Origin: Microbaculum marinum
GTDB taxonomy: Bacteria; Pseudomonadota; Alphaproteobacteria; Rhizobiales; Tepidamorphaceae
Length of the DNA: 64,000 nt
Strand: one strand, 5' to 3'
NCBI RefSeq assembly: GCF_042646165.1
Contig: NZ_JBHRTC010000009.1
Shown in pieces: positions 1 to 8,773 of this stretch. Each line of letters opens with the position of its first letter. The first letter of the stretch is position 1. Below the pieces are notes generated by a model. That model did not search any database. It was not told where the DNA came from and saw only the letters and a list, made by a program, of their open reading frames with translations. Both the position numbers and the translations under genes were made by a program.

Positions 1-450
1 GGTTTTCGGCGTCACTGCCTTCTCGAAACTGGACACGTCGGTGGAGTCGGCCCACACGACGTGCCAGTCGAACTTCTTGAAGGAATGGTTGAACTGGTTG
101 ATCGAGCCGCCGTAAAGCTGCCGGCCGGCGATGAACTCGTCGCCGGGCTCCAGCAGGGTGTGCATGGCGATCACCTGCGCGGCATGCCCCGAAGCGACCG
201 CGAGCGCGGCGGTGCCGCCCTCCAGCGCTGCCACGCGTTCCTCGAGCACTGCGCAAGTCGGATTGCCGATTCGGGTATAGATATTGCCGAAAGCCTGCAG
301 GCCGAACAGCGACGCGGCATGATCGACGTCCTCGAAGACGAAAGAGGTCGTCTGGTAGATGGGAGTGGCCCGTGCCCCGGTCGTGGGATCCGGCTGTGCG
401 CCGGCATGAATGGACATCGTATTGAAGCCGGGTGCGCGCTCGTCGCTCAT
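1..450 (-). CDS. metY: O-acetylhomoserine sulfhydrylase, N-terminal part (cut by window edge)
   Basis: PLP-dependent enzyme of the Cys/Met metabolism family that makes homocysteine from O-acetylhomoserine and sulfide. About 150 N-terminal residues are visible. They include the family opening (SIHAGAQPDP), the substrate-loop stretch YQTTSFVF, the YTRIGNPT motif and the SGHAAQ region; the PLP lysine lies beyond the window. The ATG at 448-450 follows GGGAGAAAC. The long SIHAGA...YTRIGNPT form favours MetY over MetB or MetC, but that choice is inferred because the C-terminus is missing. It lies downstream of a CoA-binding protein gene on the same strand, a pairing I recall from related bacteria. 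Confidence 0.88.
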   Translation of the reverse strand, partial: MSDERAPGFNTMSIHAGAQPDPTTGARATPIYQTTSFVFEDVDHAASLFGLQAFGNIYTRIGNPTCAVLEERVAALEGGTAALAVASGHAAQVIAMHTLLEPGDEFIAGRQLYGGSINQFNHSFKKFDWHVVWADSTDVSSFEKAVTPKT

Positions 451-492
451 TGGTGTTTCTCCCGATTGGATGCGTGACTTTAACGGCGGGTG

Positions 493-521
493 ATACTGTA
501 CGCCGCCTTGTAGGGCGTCAA
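493..521 (-). promoter_or_regulatory. Candidate sigma-70 type promoter for metY
   Basis: Read on the minus strand, TTGACG (516-521) is followed after 17 nt by CAGTAT (493-498), about 43 nt before the metY ATG. The -35 box is good and the -10 box weak. It sits in the 72-nt gap after the CoA-binding gene, so metY may have its own promoter as well as read-through. Confidence 0.35.
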
Positions 522-522
522 T

Positions 523-1068
523 TTATTCCGAAGACGGAACGGTTCTGGTTTTCGACAGCGAAAGACGCTGCGTTCGGCCCGACGAAAGCGTCGCTCGACG
601 GCTGGATATCGAGCCGCGATTCACCCCCATCCAGCCGATCTCGCCGGACAGGCGCCCGTACTCGATCTTCGGACAGCGGTTCATTACGACCCGTAGGCCT
701 GCGGCCTCGGCCCTTGCCGCCGCGGTGTCGTTTCGCACCCCGAGCTGCATCCAGATGACCTTGGGCACGGGATCGAGCGCCAGAGCCTCGTCGACCACCG
801 CGTCCGCCGCCTCCGACGCACGGAAGATATCGACCATGTCGATCGGCTCGGGAATGTCGGACAGGCGCGCGTAGCAGAGCTGGCCGAGTATCTCCGGGCC
901 GGCCTGGCCGGGATTCACGGGAATCACTCGATAGCCCTTTTCCAGGAGGTACTTCATGGCGAAATAGCTCGGCCGGATATTGTTTGCGCTCGCCCCGACC
1001 ATGGCGATCACCTTCACCTCGTCGAGAATGTCGCGGATGTAGTCGTCGGGGTATCGGTCGTGATTCAT
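523..1068 (-). CDS. CoA-binding domain protein (YccU-like)
   Basis: Small cytoplasmic protein of the CoA_binding family, with a Rossmann fold like the succinyl-CoA synthetase alpha N-domain. Visible motifs are VGASANN near residue 25, GYRVIPVNPG near 50, VDIFR near 80, and VIWMQLGVRN followed by MNRCPKIEY near 130. The length of 181 aa is somewhat above the usual 140-150 because of a basic, Ser/Thr/Arg-rich C-terminal stretch of about 30 residues that may be poorly constrained. It stands between an enoyl-CoA hydratase and metY on the same strand. Its substrate is unknown; CoA or nucleotide binding is inferred from the fold. Confidence 0.85.
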   Translation of the reverse strand: MNHDRYPDDYIRDILDEVKVIAMVGASANNIRPSYFAMKYLLEKGYRVIPVNPGQAGPEILGQLCYARLSDIPEPIDMVDIFRASEAADAVVDEALALDPVPKVIWMQLGVRNDTAAARAEAAGLRVVMNRCPKIEYGRLSGEIGWMGVNRGSISSRRATLSSGRTQRLSLSKTRTVPSSE

Positions 1069-1078
1069 CGCGCCGGCG

Positions 1079-1912
1079 TCACTCGCCCGTCCACTGCGGA
1101 GTGCGCTTGTCCAGGAAGGCGCCGATGCCTTCCTCGGCGTCTCGGGCGAGCATGTTCTCGGTCATGATCCGGGCCGTGTAGGCATATGCCTCCGCCAGCG
1201 GCATTTCGCGCTGGCGGTAGAAGGTTTTCTTGCCGGTCCTGACCGTCAGCGGGGACTTGGCGGCAATCTGCCGGGCAAGGGCCATGGCGCTGTCCATGGC
1301 GTCGCCGGTTGCAACCACCTTGTTGATCAGTCCGATCTGCTCGGCACGACCGGCCGAAACCATGTCACCGGTCAGCAGCATTTCCATGGCGTGCTTCGGC
1401 GATACGTTGCGCGTCAGCGCCACCATCGGCGTCGAACAGAACAGCCCGATATTCACGCCCGGCGTCGCGAACCGCGCGCTTTCGCCGGCGACTGCAAGGT
1501 CGCATGTCGCAACCAGCTGGCAGCCGGCCGCGGTAGCTATTCCTTCCACGGATGCGATGACGGGCTTCGGACAGGCGACGATTGCCTGCATGACGGTGCT
1601 GCACTTGGCGAAGATGCGCTCGAAGTAGGCTCGGCCGCGGTCACCCGCCGAGCGGGCCTCGGTCATCTCGCGCAAATCGTGACCGGCACAGAATGCCGGC
1701 GGCGCGCCGGTGAGGACGATAGCCTTGACGGTGCGGTCCGGCGTGATCGTCTCGAACGCAGCGGCAAGTGCGTCGACGAGGGATTCCGACAGAGAATTGC
1801 GGGCTGCGGCCCGGTTCAGCGTCAGGATCGCGACCTCGCCGTCCCGATCCGTCAGCAGTGGGCCGTCCGACGTCGCCGGGGCGTCGTCGCTCCGTGTTGC
1901 TTCAGGCATCAT
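1079..1912 (-). CDS. Enoyl-CoA hydratase/isomerase family protein
   Basis: Crotonase-fold enzyme acting on acyl-CoA thioesters, probably hydrating enoyl-CoA in fatty-acid or amino-acid breakdown. At 277 aa it has the usual family length. Oxyanion-hole elements are PAFCAGHDLREM near residue 70 and IATAAGCQLVATCDL near 125, with GVNIGLFC following. The AAGCQL form resembles ECHDC3-like members more than the classic short-chain hydratase, so the exact substrate is open. It ends 10 nt before the CoA-binding gene and probably shares its transcript. Confidence 0.88.
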   Translation of the reverse strand: MMPEATRSDDAPATSDGPLLTDRDGEVAILTLNRAAARNSLSESLVDALAAAFETITPDRTVKAIVLTGAPPAFCAGHDLREMTEARSAGDRGRAYFERIFAKCSTVMQAIVACPKPVIASVEGIATAAGCQLVATCDLAVAGESARFATPGVNIGLFCSTPMVALTRNVSPKHAMEMLLTGDMVSAGRAEQIGLINKVVATGDAMDSAMALARQIAAKSPLTVRTGKKTFYRQREMPLAEAYAYTARIMTENMLARDAEEGIGAFLDKRTPQWTGE

Positions 1913-1921
1913 TCCGGTACG

Positions 1922-2506
1922 CTATTCCGCGTCGGCGATAGATCTGATCTGGTCCGCATACTGAGAGACGATCTCGATATTGCCGGCCGGCGGCCGGAGC
2001 TGGCTGATCTGCGCCATCTGCTGTTCCAGCATCGTGATCAGCTGCTCTTTCTGGCTGTCGGGAATGCTCTTGTCGCCTTTGATCTGGGCGATCGCCTCGG
2101 CCATTTCGCTGTCGACGCTGCCGCCGCCCTCGCCACGCTCCGAGAACGAGTAGGCCAGCATCACCGAATAGGCGACCTGGACCCATTGCTCGAGCGAAGA
2201 AATTCCGTGGCTCTGCACGATCCCCTCCATCTGGCCACGGGCGTCCGCATACTGGGAGAAGCCGGTGACGAAACTCGAGGGGTCTTCCGGGTCGGCGTTC
2301 ACCTTGCCGTACTTCTGTTCGAGCCGGGCGCCGAGAGCCTCCAGTTCCGGGTAGCTCGCGATGAACCCCTCGACCAGTTCCGGCGTGAGCTGGACCTGCG
2401 GGGGCAGTTGCTGATCCTGGGCGAGGGCGGCTCTCTCGTTGCCGGGCACGGCGAAGGCGAGAGCCAGCGCGGCGGCGAGGGTGAAGGAACGGAACAGTCT
2501 GATCAT
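1922..2506 (-). CDS. Secreted protein of unknown function
   Basis: I do not recognise this 194-residue protein. It opens with a clear Sec signal peptide (basic start, hydrophobic LAAALALAFAVPG, cleavage likely around residues 22-28). The mature part is mostly helical, acidic and glutamine-rich. A Gln-rich helical stretch such as QKEQLITMLEQQMAQISQL near residue 150 suggests a periplasmic helical bundle. There are no cysteines and no enzymatic motif. It ends 9 nt before the enoyl-CoA hydratase start, so it may lead that operon, and it is divergent from the thioesterase gene at 2645. Confidence 0.75.
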   Translation of the reverse strand: MIRLFRSFTLAAALALAFAVPGNERAALAQDQQLPPQVQLTPELVEGFIASYPELEALGARLEQKYGKVNADPEDPSSFVTGFSQYADARGQMEGIVQSHGISSLEQWVQVAYSVMLAYSFSERGEGGGSVDSEMAEAIAQIKGDKSIPDSQKEQLITMLEQQMAQISQLRPPAGNIEIVSQYADQIRSIADAE

Positions 2507-2644
2507 TCTTCAATATCCTTGGCTGTACCGGCTCGGACTCAAAACGGCGTATCCCGAGGGCCACCGCACCTTTGGAACTCTTGCGACGACCGCGACCGGC
2601 ATGTCAAAGCAGGCGCGACATCGGCAGCAAAGCGGGGCAATCCT

Positions 2645-3091
2645 ATGGCGGACGTCGGCGAAACGCCACTGCGAATGAACGTTACGGAGGTTCAGGAATT
2701 CCTCGATACCGAATTTCCGCAGATGAACCACGGCGGCAAGACGTTCTCGATCGAAAGCGTTCGCCCCCGCGGCGCCGTCGTGCGCATGCAGTACCATGAC
2801 CGTCACATTCGACCGGGCGGGACCATCTCCGGCCCGTCCATGATGGCGCTCGCCGACTATGCGATGTACGTGGCGCTGCTCGCCGGCCTCGGGCCGGTGG
2901 CGCTGGCCGTGACCACGAACCTGTCGATCAATTTCCTTCGAAAGCCGGGGCCGAGGGACATGCTGGCCGATTGCGAGGTGATGAAGCTCGGGAGCCGGCT
3001 CGCCGTCGGCGAGGTCCGCCTGACGTCGGAAGGTTCGGACGAAATCGTCGCGCATGTCGTGTGCACCTACGCCATCCCGCCCGAGAAATGA
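2645..3091 (+). CDS. PaaI-family hotdog thioesterase
   Basis: Hotdog-fold acyl-CoA thioesterase of 148 aa. The region HIRPGGTISGPSMMALADY matches the PaaI/YdiI motif that places the active-site loop and the start of the long helix. A conserved sheet stretch (AVTTNLSINFLRKP) follows. The ATG at 2645 opens just before the homologous part (MADVGETPLRMN); a much longer upstream reading frame is antisense to the genes before it and is not used. The gene stands alone, divergent from the secreted-protein gene, with rplM about 200 nt downstream. The natural thioester substrate cannot be read from sequence. Confidence 0.87.
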   Translation: MADVGETPLRMNVTEVQEFLDTEFPQMNHGGKTFSIESVRPRGAVVRMQYHDRHIRPGGTISGPSMMALADYAMYVALLAGLGPVALAVTTNLSINFLRKPGPRDMLADCEVMKLGSRLAVGEVRLTSEGSDEIVAHVVCTYAIPPEK

Positions 3092-3163
3092 GGTAATATA
3101 ATACCGCTTTCCTAAGGTGCTGGATTTACGTGCTAATTCTGGCCGTGTGTCGGCACAAACTGC

Positions 3164-3192
3164 TTGACTGGTGGAGGCGGCGAGGCTACATA
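3164..3192 (+). promoter_or_regulatory. Promoter of the rplM-rpsI operon
   Basis: TTGACT (3164-3169, in the context CTTGAC) and TACATA (3187-3192) are separated by 17 nt. This matches the alphaproteobacterial housekeeping consensus well. It lies about 100 nt upstream of rplM, leaving room for a leader of roughly 90 nt in which L13/S9 autoregulation could act. Confidence 0.6.
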
Positions 3193-3289
3193 CCCGCGCT
3201 GACAAGGCACCCGGCAGTTCAACCGTAGCCGGGCGCCGCTTTGCATGCGCCGGTACTGACCGGCGATCGGACATCCGACAGGTGAATAC

Positions 3290-3754
3290 ATGAAGACCTA
3301 TTCGGCGAAACCGGCCGAGGTTGAGAAGCAGTGGATAGTGATCGACGGTGACGGCCTCGTCGTCGGCCGGCTAGCCACGCTGATCGCCACCCGGCTGCGC
3401 GGCAAGCACAAGGCCATCTTCACCCCGCACGTCGATTGCGGCGACAACGTCGTCGTGGTCAATGCGGACAAGGTGGTGCTGACCGGCCGCAAGCGCGAGA
3501 ACAAGACCTATTACTGGCACACCGGGTATCCCGGCGGCATCAAGGAACGCAAGGCTGGCCAGATTCTCGACGGCAAGCACCCCGAGCGGGTGGTCGAGAA
3601 GGCCGTCGAGCGGATGCTGCCGCGCGGACCGCTCGGTCGCCAGCAGCTCAAGAACCTTCGGGTCTATGCCGGCCCGGACCATCCCCATGAGGCCCAGCAG
3701 CCCGTCAAGCTCGACGTGGCCGCCCTCAATCCCAAGAACGTCAGGATCTTTTGA
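3290..3754 (+). CDS. rplM: 50S ribosomal protein L13
   Basis: Structural protein of the large ribosomal subunit, 154 aa, the normal length in this group. Recognisable blocks are MKTYSAKPAEVEKQW at the start, DGLVVGRLATLIA, the Lys/Arg-rich RGKHKAIFTPHVDCGD, TYYWHTGYPGG and VEKAVERMLPRGPLGRQQ. It is the first gene of the universal rplM-rpsI pair. The promoter is at 3164-3192 and a GACAGGTGA-type leader precedes the ATG. Confidence 0.98.
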   Translation: MKTYSAKPAEVEKQWIVIDGDGLVVGRLATLIATRLRGKHKAIFTPHVDCGDNVVVVNADKVVLTGRKRENKTYYWHTGYPGGIKERKAGQILDGKHPERVVEKAVERMLPRGPLGRQQLKNLRVYAGPDHPHEAQQPVKLDVAALNPKNVRIF

Positions 3755-3756
3755 GC

Positions 3757-4245
3757 ATGAGCGAGACCGAAATCCAGTCGCTCGAGGACCTCGGCAGCGC
3801 CCTCGGCCAGGGAGCCGAAGCCAACGAGGCTCCGGTTTACGAGCAGAAGCTTGACGCCCAGGGACGCGCCTATGCCACCGGCAAGCGTAAGGACGCGGTC
3901 GCCCGCGTCTGGGTCAAGCCAGGAAACGGCGCCATTACGGTGAACGGCAAGGAACTCGCGACCTATTTCGCCCGGCCCGTCCTGCGCATGGTGCTGCAGC
4001 AGCCGCTGGTGGCTGCCAACCGGCAGAACCAGTACGACGTGGTGTGCACGGTCACTGGTGGCGGCCTGTCCGGCCAGGCCGGCGCGGTTCGCCACGGCCT
4101 CTCCAAGGCGCTGACCAACTTCGAGCCGGATCTGCGGCCGATCCTCAAGAAGGGCGGCTTCCTTACCCGCGACTCCCGCGTCGTCGAGCGCAAGAAGTAC
4201 GGCAAGCGCAAGGCACGCCGCAGCTTCCAGTTCTCGAAGCGCTGA
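3757..4245 (+). CDS. rpsI: 30S ribosomal protein S9
   Basis: Small-subunit ribosomal protein of 162 aa. The core starts near residue 40 (YATGKRKDAVARVWVKPG) and ends with the basic tail KKYGKRKARRSFQFSKR, which reaches the P-site tRNA. The acidic N-terminal extension of about 35 residues is typical of alphaproteobacteria. I chose the ATG at 3757, two bases after the rplM stop; a TTG two codons earlier would overlap the stop and is less likely. It is translationally close-coupled to rplM and followed by a strong hairpin at 4277-4299. Confidence 0.98.
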   Translation: MSETEIQSLEDLGSALGQGAEANEAPVYEQKLDAQGRAYATGKRKDAVARVWVKPGNGAITVNGKELATYFARPVLRMVLQQPLVAANRQNQYDVVCTVTGGGLSGQAGAVRHGLSKALTNFEPDLRPILKKGGFLTRDSRVVERKKYGKRKARRSFQFSKR

Positions 4246-4276
4246 CCGTCAGGGCAGGGCAGCGCAGGATTATCGA

Positions 4277-4299
4277 AAGGGCGCCCTCCGGGCGCCCTT
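4277..4299 (+). terminator. Hairpin terminator after rpsI
   Basis: A perfect 10-bp stem (4277-4286 with 4290-4299) and a 3-nt loop lie 31 nt after the rpsI stop. The sequence after it (CTCG) has no T tract, which is common for terminators in this GC-rich group. Confidence 0.7.
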
Positions 4300-4350
4300 C
4301 TCGTATGTGCTTCACGGAATAGTCTGAAACGGTTTGAGACGGAGACAGTC

Positions 4351-5379
4351 ATGACCACGACACGGGTCGCGATATTGGGCGCAAGCGGATACACCGGAGC
4401 GGAACTGGTCCGCCTGCTGGCGCGCCATCCGTCGATGGAGATCGTCGCGATCACCGCCGACCGGAAGGCCGGCCAGGAGATGGCTGACGTCTTCCCGCAC
4501 CTGGCGATCCTCGACCTGCCGGCGCTGACGTCGATCGACGAGGTCGACTGGGCCGGTGTCGACGCGGTGTTCTGCGCGTTGCCGCACGCGACGACGCAGA
4601 AGGTCATCGCGGGACTTCCCGAACGGCTCAAGGTCGTCGACCTGTCGGCCGACTTCCGGCTGGAGGATCCGGAGGCCTACGCGAAGTGGTACGGCCACGA
4701 GCATTCCGAGATCGAGCTCCAGAAGGAGGTCGTCTACGGCCTGCCCGAGTTCTACCGCGACCGGATCAGGGATGCGCGGATCGTCGCCAACACCGGGTGT
4801 TACGTCGCCACCGCGCTGATCCCGCTGATACCGGTGTTCAGGGCCGGTCTCGCCGACCCTGACTGGGTCGTCATCGATGCCAAGTCCGGGGTTTCCGGGG
4901 CCGGCCGCTCGGCGAAGGAAGCCAACCTGTTCACCGAGGTGTCGGAAGGGTTCCACGCCTATTCGGTGGCCGCTCACCGCCATATGGGCGAGATCGATCA
5001 GGAACTGTCCAAGGCGGCCGGCAGATCGGTCGTGGCGACCTTCACACCGCATCTGCTGCCGCAGAACCGGGGGATCCTGGCGACCACCTATCTCAAGGCG
5101 GACGCCGAGGCGGTCCACGCCCACCTGTCGAAGCAGTTCGCCGGCGAGCCGTTCGTCCACGTTCTGCCATTTGGCAAGACCCCGGCGACCCGGCACGTGC
5201 GCGGTTCGAACCACTGCCTGATCGGCGTCGTCGCGGACCGCCAGCAGGGCCGCACCATCGTGATCTCTGTCCTCGACAACCTGGTCAAGGGTGCCAGCGG
5301 ACAGGCGATCCAGAACATGAACCTGATGCTGGGCCTGCCCGAGACCACCGGCCTGGAACAGTTGCCGCTGTTCCCGTGA
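4351..5379 (+). CDS. argC: N-acetyl-gamma-glutamyl-phosphate reductase
   Basis: Third step of arginine biosynthesis: NADPH-dependent reduction of N-acetylglutamyl phosphate to the semialdehyde. The protein has 342 aa. The N-terminal nucleotide motif GASGYTGAELVRLL is at residues 9-22 and the catalytic cysteine is C150 in NTGCYVATAL. The substrate part contains SGVSGAGRSAKE, and HRHMGEI carries the likely catalytic histidine. It follows rpsI in the order seen in many rhizobia but has the rpsI terminator in front, so it is probably transcribed separately. Confidence 0.97.
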   Translation: MTTTRVAILGASGYTGAELVRLLARHPSMEIVAITADRKAGQEMADVFPHLAILDLPALTSIDEVDWAGVDAVFCALPHATTQKVIAGLPERLKVVDLSADFRLEDPEAYAKWYGHEHSEIELQKEVVYGLPEFYRDRIRDARIVANTGCYVATALIPLIPVFRAGLADPDWVVIDAKSGVSGAGRSAKEANLFTEVSEGFHAYSVAAHRHMGEIDQELSKAAGRSVVATFTPHLLPQNRGILATTYLKADAEAVHAHLSKQFAGEPFVHVLPFGKTPATRHVRGSNHCLIGVVADRQQGRTIVISVLDNLVKGASGQAIQNMNLMLGLPETTGLEQLPLFP

Positions 5380-5397
5380 ACGCCGGCCGCCGAGGCG

Positions 5398-6240
5398 CTA
5401 TAGCCTGAGCATCACAAGACCGACGATAACGACGGCCACGGACACGGTCCGGGCCGTCGTCAGCCGTTCGCCGAGGAAGACGACGCCGATCAGCACGGCC
5501 ATGACGACGCTCGTCTCCCGCAAAGCGGCGACGAGGGCGATCGGCGCCACAGTCATCGCCCAGATCACGATGGCGTAGGCACCGATCGACAAGGCGCCGG
5601 CCGTCATTCCCGCCTTCCAGTTCTCCGAAAACATCGCACCGATGCCGCGGCCGCGCCGGACTGCGGCATAGATGAGCAGCGGCAAGCCATCCAGGACGAA
5701 CAGCCATGCCGTGTAGGCCAGCGCGTCTCCGGAGGTCCGTGCGCCAAGGCCGTCGGATATCGTGTAGCCGCCGATGAAGAGCGATGTGGACAGGGCGTAG
5801 ATCGCGCCTTTCGGGGCCTCGATCAGGACCCTCAGACCGCGATCGAAGGTCAGCGCGATGATGCCGCCGCCTAGCACGACGATGCCGAGGATCGTGGTGG
5901 TGCCGAGCGGTTCGTCGAGCAGCGTGAGGCTTGCGGCCAGGGTCATCAGCGGCGCTGCGCCGCGCGCCAGGGGATAGACCTTGCCGAGTTCGCCGTGCGC
6001 GTACGCATTGGCCAGGAAGACGTTGTAGCCGACATGCAGGAGCATCGACGCGGCCAGCCACGGCCAGGCGTCGACGGGCGGCGGCGGCAGGAAGACGACG
6101 GCGGGCAGGGCGAACAGCGCGCCGAAGGTCGCCAGCAGCGTGACGACCGCGAGGCGGTCCCCCTTGATCCGGACGATGGCGTTCCAGCTGGCGTGCAGGA
6201 CGGCCGAGAACAGGACGAGGAGGGCGACGGACAGTGTCAC
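5398..6240 (-). CDS. EamA/DMT-family membrane transporter
   Basis: Inner-membrane exporter of the drug/metabolite superfamily, 280 aa, with about ten hydrophobic segments arranged as two similar halves. The second half contains the EamA-like repeat (GVVFLGERLTTARTVSVAVV). The first half has a conserved early histidine (FSAVLHASWNAIVRIKGD). The substrate is unknown; relatives export amino acids, sugars or metabolites. It is convergent with argC (18 nt apart) and followed, on the same strand, by the phaC region upstream of it. Confidence 0.87.
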   Translation of the reverse strand: MTLSVALLVLFSAVLHASWNAIVRIKGDRLAVVTLLATFGALFALPAVVFLPPPPVDAWPWLAASMLLHVGYNVFLANAYAHGELGKVYPLARGAAPLMTLAASLTLLDEPLGTTTILGIVVLGGGIIALTFDRGLRVLIEAPKGAIYALSTSLFIGGYTISDGLGARTSGDALAYTAWLFVLDGLPLLIYAAVRRGRGIGAMFSENWKAGMTAGALSIGAYAIVIWAMTVAPIALVAALRETSVVMAVLIGVVFLGERLTTARTVSVAVVIVGLVMLRL

Positions 6241-6326
6241 GGGTCGGGCGGACTGTGGGAAGGTGGCGCCGACACCTACCGCACTGTCATCGAGACGTCA
6301 CACAAAATCCGTTGGCCGATGGACGT

Positions 6327-8132
6327 TCAGCTCTGCTTGCGCACGTAGCTGCCGGGGGCGTCCTCGATGGGCTTGTACTTTCGGCTCCCGGGCTTGCGGG
6401 CGGGCACCGTTTCCTTGTTCTGTTTCGTTACCCATGCCTGCCAGTCGGGCCACCACGAACCGGGCTTCTCCTTGGCCTTGGCAAGCCACTTCTCGTATTC
6501 GCCCGCAGGCTTTGGGCCGGTCCAGTACTGGTACTTGTGCTTCTCGGGGGGATTGACCACGCCGGCGATGTGGCCGGAGCCGGCGAGCACGAAGCGGACC
6601 GGTCCGCCGAAGAAGCGGGAGCCGACGAATACCGATTTTGCCGGGGCTATGTGATCCTCCCGGGTGGCGAGATTGTAGACGGGGATGCGGATCCTCGAGA
6701 GGTCGAGCCGTTCGCCGCCGATCTCCATTTCCCCCTTCGAGAGGCGGTTCTCCAGGTAGCAGTTGCGAAGATAGAAGCTGTGATTCGCCGCCGGCATGTG
6801 CGTCGAATCCGAGTTCCAGTAGAGCAGGTCGAAGGGGAACGGAGCGCGCCCCCGAAGGTAGTTGTTCACCATATAGGGCCAGATCAGGTCGTTCGACCGG
6901 AGCAGGTTGAAGGCCATCGCCATGCGCCGGCCCTCCAGGTAGCCGCGCTGCGCCATGTCCTCTTCCACCGCGCGTATCTGATCCTCGTCGACGAAGACCT
7001 TCAGGTCGCCGGCATGGGTGAAGTCGACCTGCGCCGTCAGCAAGGTGACGCTCGCGATCCGCTCGTCGCCCCTGGCGGCCATGTGGGCGAGCGTGGCGGC
7101 CAGAAGGGTGCCTCCGACGCAGTATCCGGCTGCATTGATCCGATCCTCGCCGGTTATCTCTTCGACGATGTCCACCGCGGTGAGGATGCCCTCGCGCATG
7201 TATTCCTCGAAGGACTTGCGCGCCAGATGCCCGTCCGGATTGACCCAGGAGATGCAGAAGACCGTGTGGCCCTGATCGATCAGCCAGCGGAACAAGGACT
7301 TCTCCGGCGTCAGGTCGAGGATGTAGAACTTGTTGATCCACGGCGGCACCATCAGGAACGGCCGCTTCAGCACCGTTTCCGTCGTCGGCGAGTACTGGAT
7401 CAGCTGCATCAACTCGTTCTGGAAGATCACCTTTCCCGGTGACAGGGCCAGGTTCTTGCCGACCTCGAACTTGGTGGGATCGGATTGGCGGATCTTCAGT
7501 TCGCCCTTGCCGAGCCTGATGTCCTCGGCGAGCATCTTCATTCCGCGGACGAGGTTCTCGCCGTTGGTCTCCAGCGTCTCCTGCAGCAATTCGGGATTGG
7601 TGAGCACGAAATTCGACGGCGAGATCGCGTTCGCGATCTGCCTGACATAGAACTGCGCCTTGTGGCGGGTGTGTTCGTCGATATCCTCCGTCTGGTCGAC
7701 GATCGACTCCGCCCAGTCCGCCGTCAGGAGATAGGCGTCCTTGAGGAAGCCGAACATGGGATGCGTCTGCCACGATGGGTCGGCGAACCGCTTGTCGGCG
7801 GCGGCCGGTTGCGACGGCTCCTCGTCGTCCTGGCCGGCCTGGCGACGAAGCGCCCTGGTCCAGAGGTCGAGGTATCCCGTCCACAGCCTGGTCTGGGCCT
7901 CGACGGCCCTCTGGGGATCCGACAGCCACTTCTCGGCGATCTGCGACAGCGTCTTTGCGGCAAGGGTCATTTCCTCCGCGAAGATGAGCTTGGCCTCTCC
8001 CGTCTCGCGCGGACCCAGGAAGGCCGCCATGGCCTTGCCTCCCTCCTCGGCGAGGCGGGCCATGTTCTGCGCGAACGCTTCGGGATCGCGCACCGCGAAG
8101 GCCTGTTCGGGGTTTTCCCTGATATCGGTCAT
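6327..8132 (-). CDS. phaC: Class I poly(3-hydroxyalkanoate) synthase
   Basis: Polymerises 3-hydroxyacyl-CoA into PHA storage granules. With the ATG at 8132 the protein has 601 aa, the normal class I length; an upstream extension of 60 residues in the same frame is rejected because it lacks family similarity. The N-terminal PhaC_N region covers roughly residues 100-270. The alpha/beta-hydrolase core has the lipase-like box GYCVGG with the catalytic cysteine at about C338, then the Asp region near residue 490 (YNLATREDHIAP, SGHIAGVVNPP). It is divergent from a small lipoprotein gene. No phaA/B or phasin gene is nearby. Confidence 0.96.
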   Translation of the reverse strand: MTDIRENPEQAFAVRDPEAFAQNMARLAEEGGKAMAAFLGPRETGEAKLIFAEEMTLAAKTLSQIAEKWLSDPQRAVEAQTRLWTGYLDLWTRALRRQAGQDDEEPSQPAAADKRFADPSWQTHPMFGFLKDAYLLTADWAESIVDQTEDIDEHTRHKAQFYVRQIANAISPSNFVLTNPELLQETLETNGENLVRGMKMLAEDIRLGKGELKIRQSDPTKFEVGKNLALSPGKVIFQNELMQLIQYSPTTETVLKRPFLMVPPWINKFYILDLTPEKSLFRWLIDQGHTVFCISWVNPDGHLARKSFEEYMREGILTAVDIVEEITGEDRINAAGYCVGGTLLAATLAHMAARGDERIASVTLLTAQVDFTHAGDLKVFVDEDQIRAVEEDMAQRGYLEGRRMAMAFNLLRSNDLIWPYMVNNYLRGRAPFPFDLLYWNSDSTHMPAANHSFYLRNCYLENRLSKGEMEIGGERLDLSRIRIPVYNLATREDHIAPAKSVFVGSRFFGGPVRFVLAGSGHIAGVVNPPEKHKYQYWTGPKPAGEYEKWLAKAKEKPGSWWPDWQAWVTKQNKETVPARKPGSRKYKPIEDAPGSYVRKQS

Positions 8133-8359
8133 GACCCACCCGCTTGTCTGTTTCCGGATCGCCGGCGTCCGGATGTCGTTTTGATCCGCTCGCGCACTCT
8201 GGCACGTCCCACGGTTGTCGACGGCCGACGTCCCCGTTTTGACATATTGGATTCCTACAGCCAAATGCACGGGCGGGACGGCGATTGTGGGGCACGTGCC
8301 GGTTCGCACCAAAGTGCAGGTGTCGCACGTCGGTGCAATGAAAATTGGATTAGCGGATC

Positions 8360-8770
8360 ATGAAATTGCGTACCGGCAGCGGGAGGCTCGTCTCGATCGT
8401 CATCCTGGCGGCAACGTTGCTGGGCGGCCTGTCGGCGTGCGAATCCGGGCCGAGCATGGAACGGCTGGCTCCAAAGATGCCGAAGCTCAGGGCGGACGTC
8501 CCCGAAACCCGGCATCCGGAGTCAGTCAACGGCGTGTTTCCCAATATCAACAACGCGCCTGATCGGCCCTCCGTCGTACGGTCCGAGCAGGAACTTGCGA
8601 CCATCGAGGATTCGCTTGAGAAAGACGGCCAGTCGCATGTTAAACAGGCGGTCAAGCGGATCACGGGCGTGGAAACCGACGAAGACGTCGCCGAAGATGC
8701 CGGTGAAACGCCCGGTTCCTCGACCGATGCCGCCGCTGACCAGCCGACAGACATCAAACCGCCGGATTGA
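8360..8770 (+). CDS. Small lipoprotein of unknown function
   Basis: A 136-residue protein with a type II signal peptide: basic start, hydrophobic stretch, and a lipobox LSAC at about residues 24-27. The mature part is polar and Pro/Asp/Glu-rich with no recognised domain and appears largely disordered. It contains SVNGVFPNINNAPDRP, which resembles short lipoproteins found just before the aminotransferase-hom genes in related bacteria (recalled, not searched). It ends three bases before the aminotransferase ATG, so the two are co-transcribed. Confidence 0.75.
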   Translation: MKLRTGSGRLVSIVILAATLLGGLSACESGPSMERLAPKMPKLRADVPETRHPESVNGVFPNINNAPDRPSVVRSEQELATIEDSLEKDGQSHVKQAVKRITGVETDEDVAEDAGETPGSSTDAAADQPTDIKPPD

Positions 8771-8773
8771 GCC

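Noticed and set aside
451..522. SAM-II-type riboswitch before metY
   Set aside because: The gap is 72 nt and I could not find the paired stems and conserved loop; a plain promoter explains it better.
1391..3091. Very long plus-strand frame of 566 codons
   Set aside because: Only its last 148 codons (from 2645) are a real gene; the first part is antisense to enoyl-CoA hydratase and the secreted protein.
6298..8328. Second long frame over phaC on the minus strand
   Set aside because: It is a +1 shadow of the real phaC frame, Arg/Gly/Pro-rich, and lacks the GYCVGG motif.
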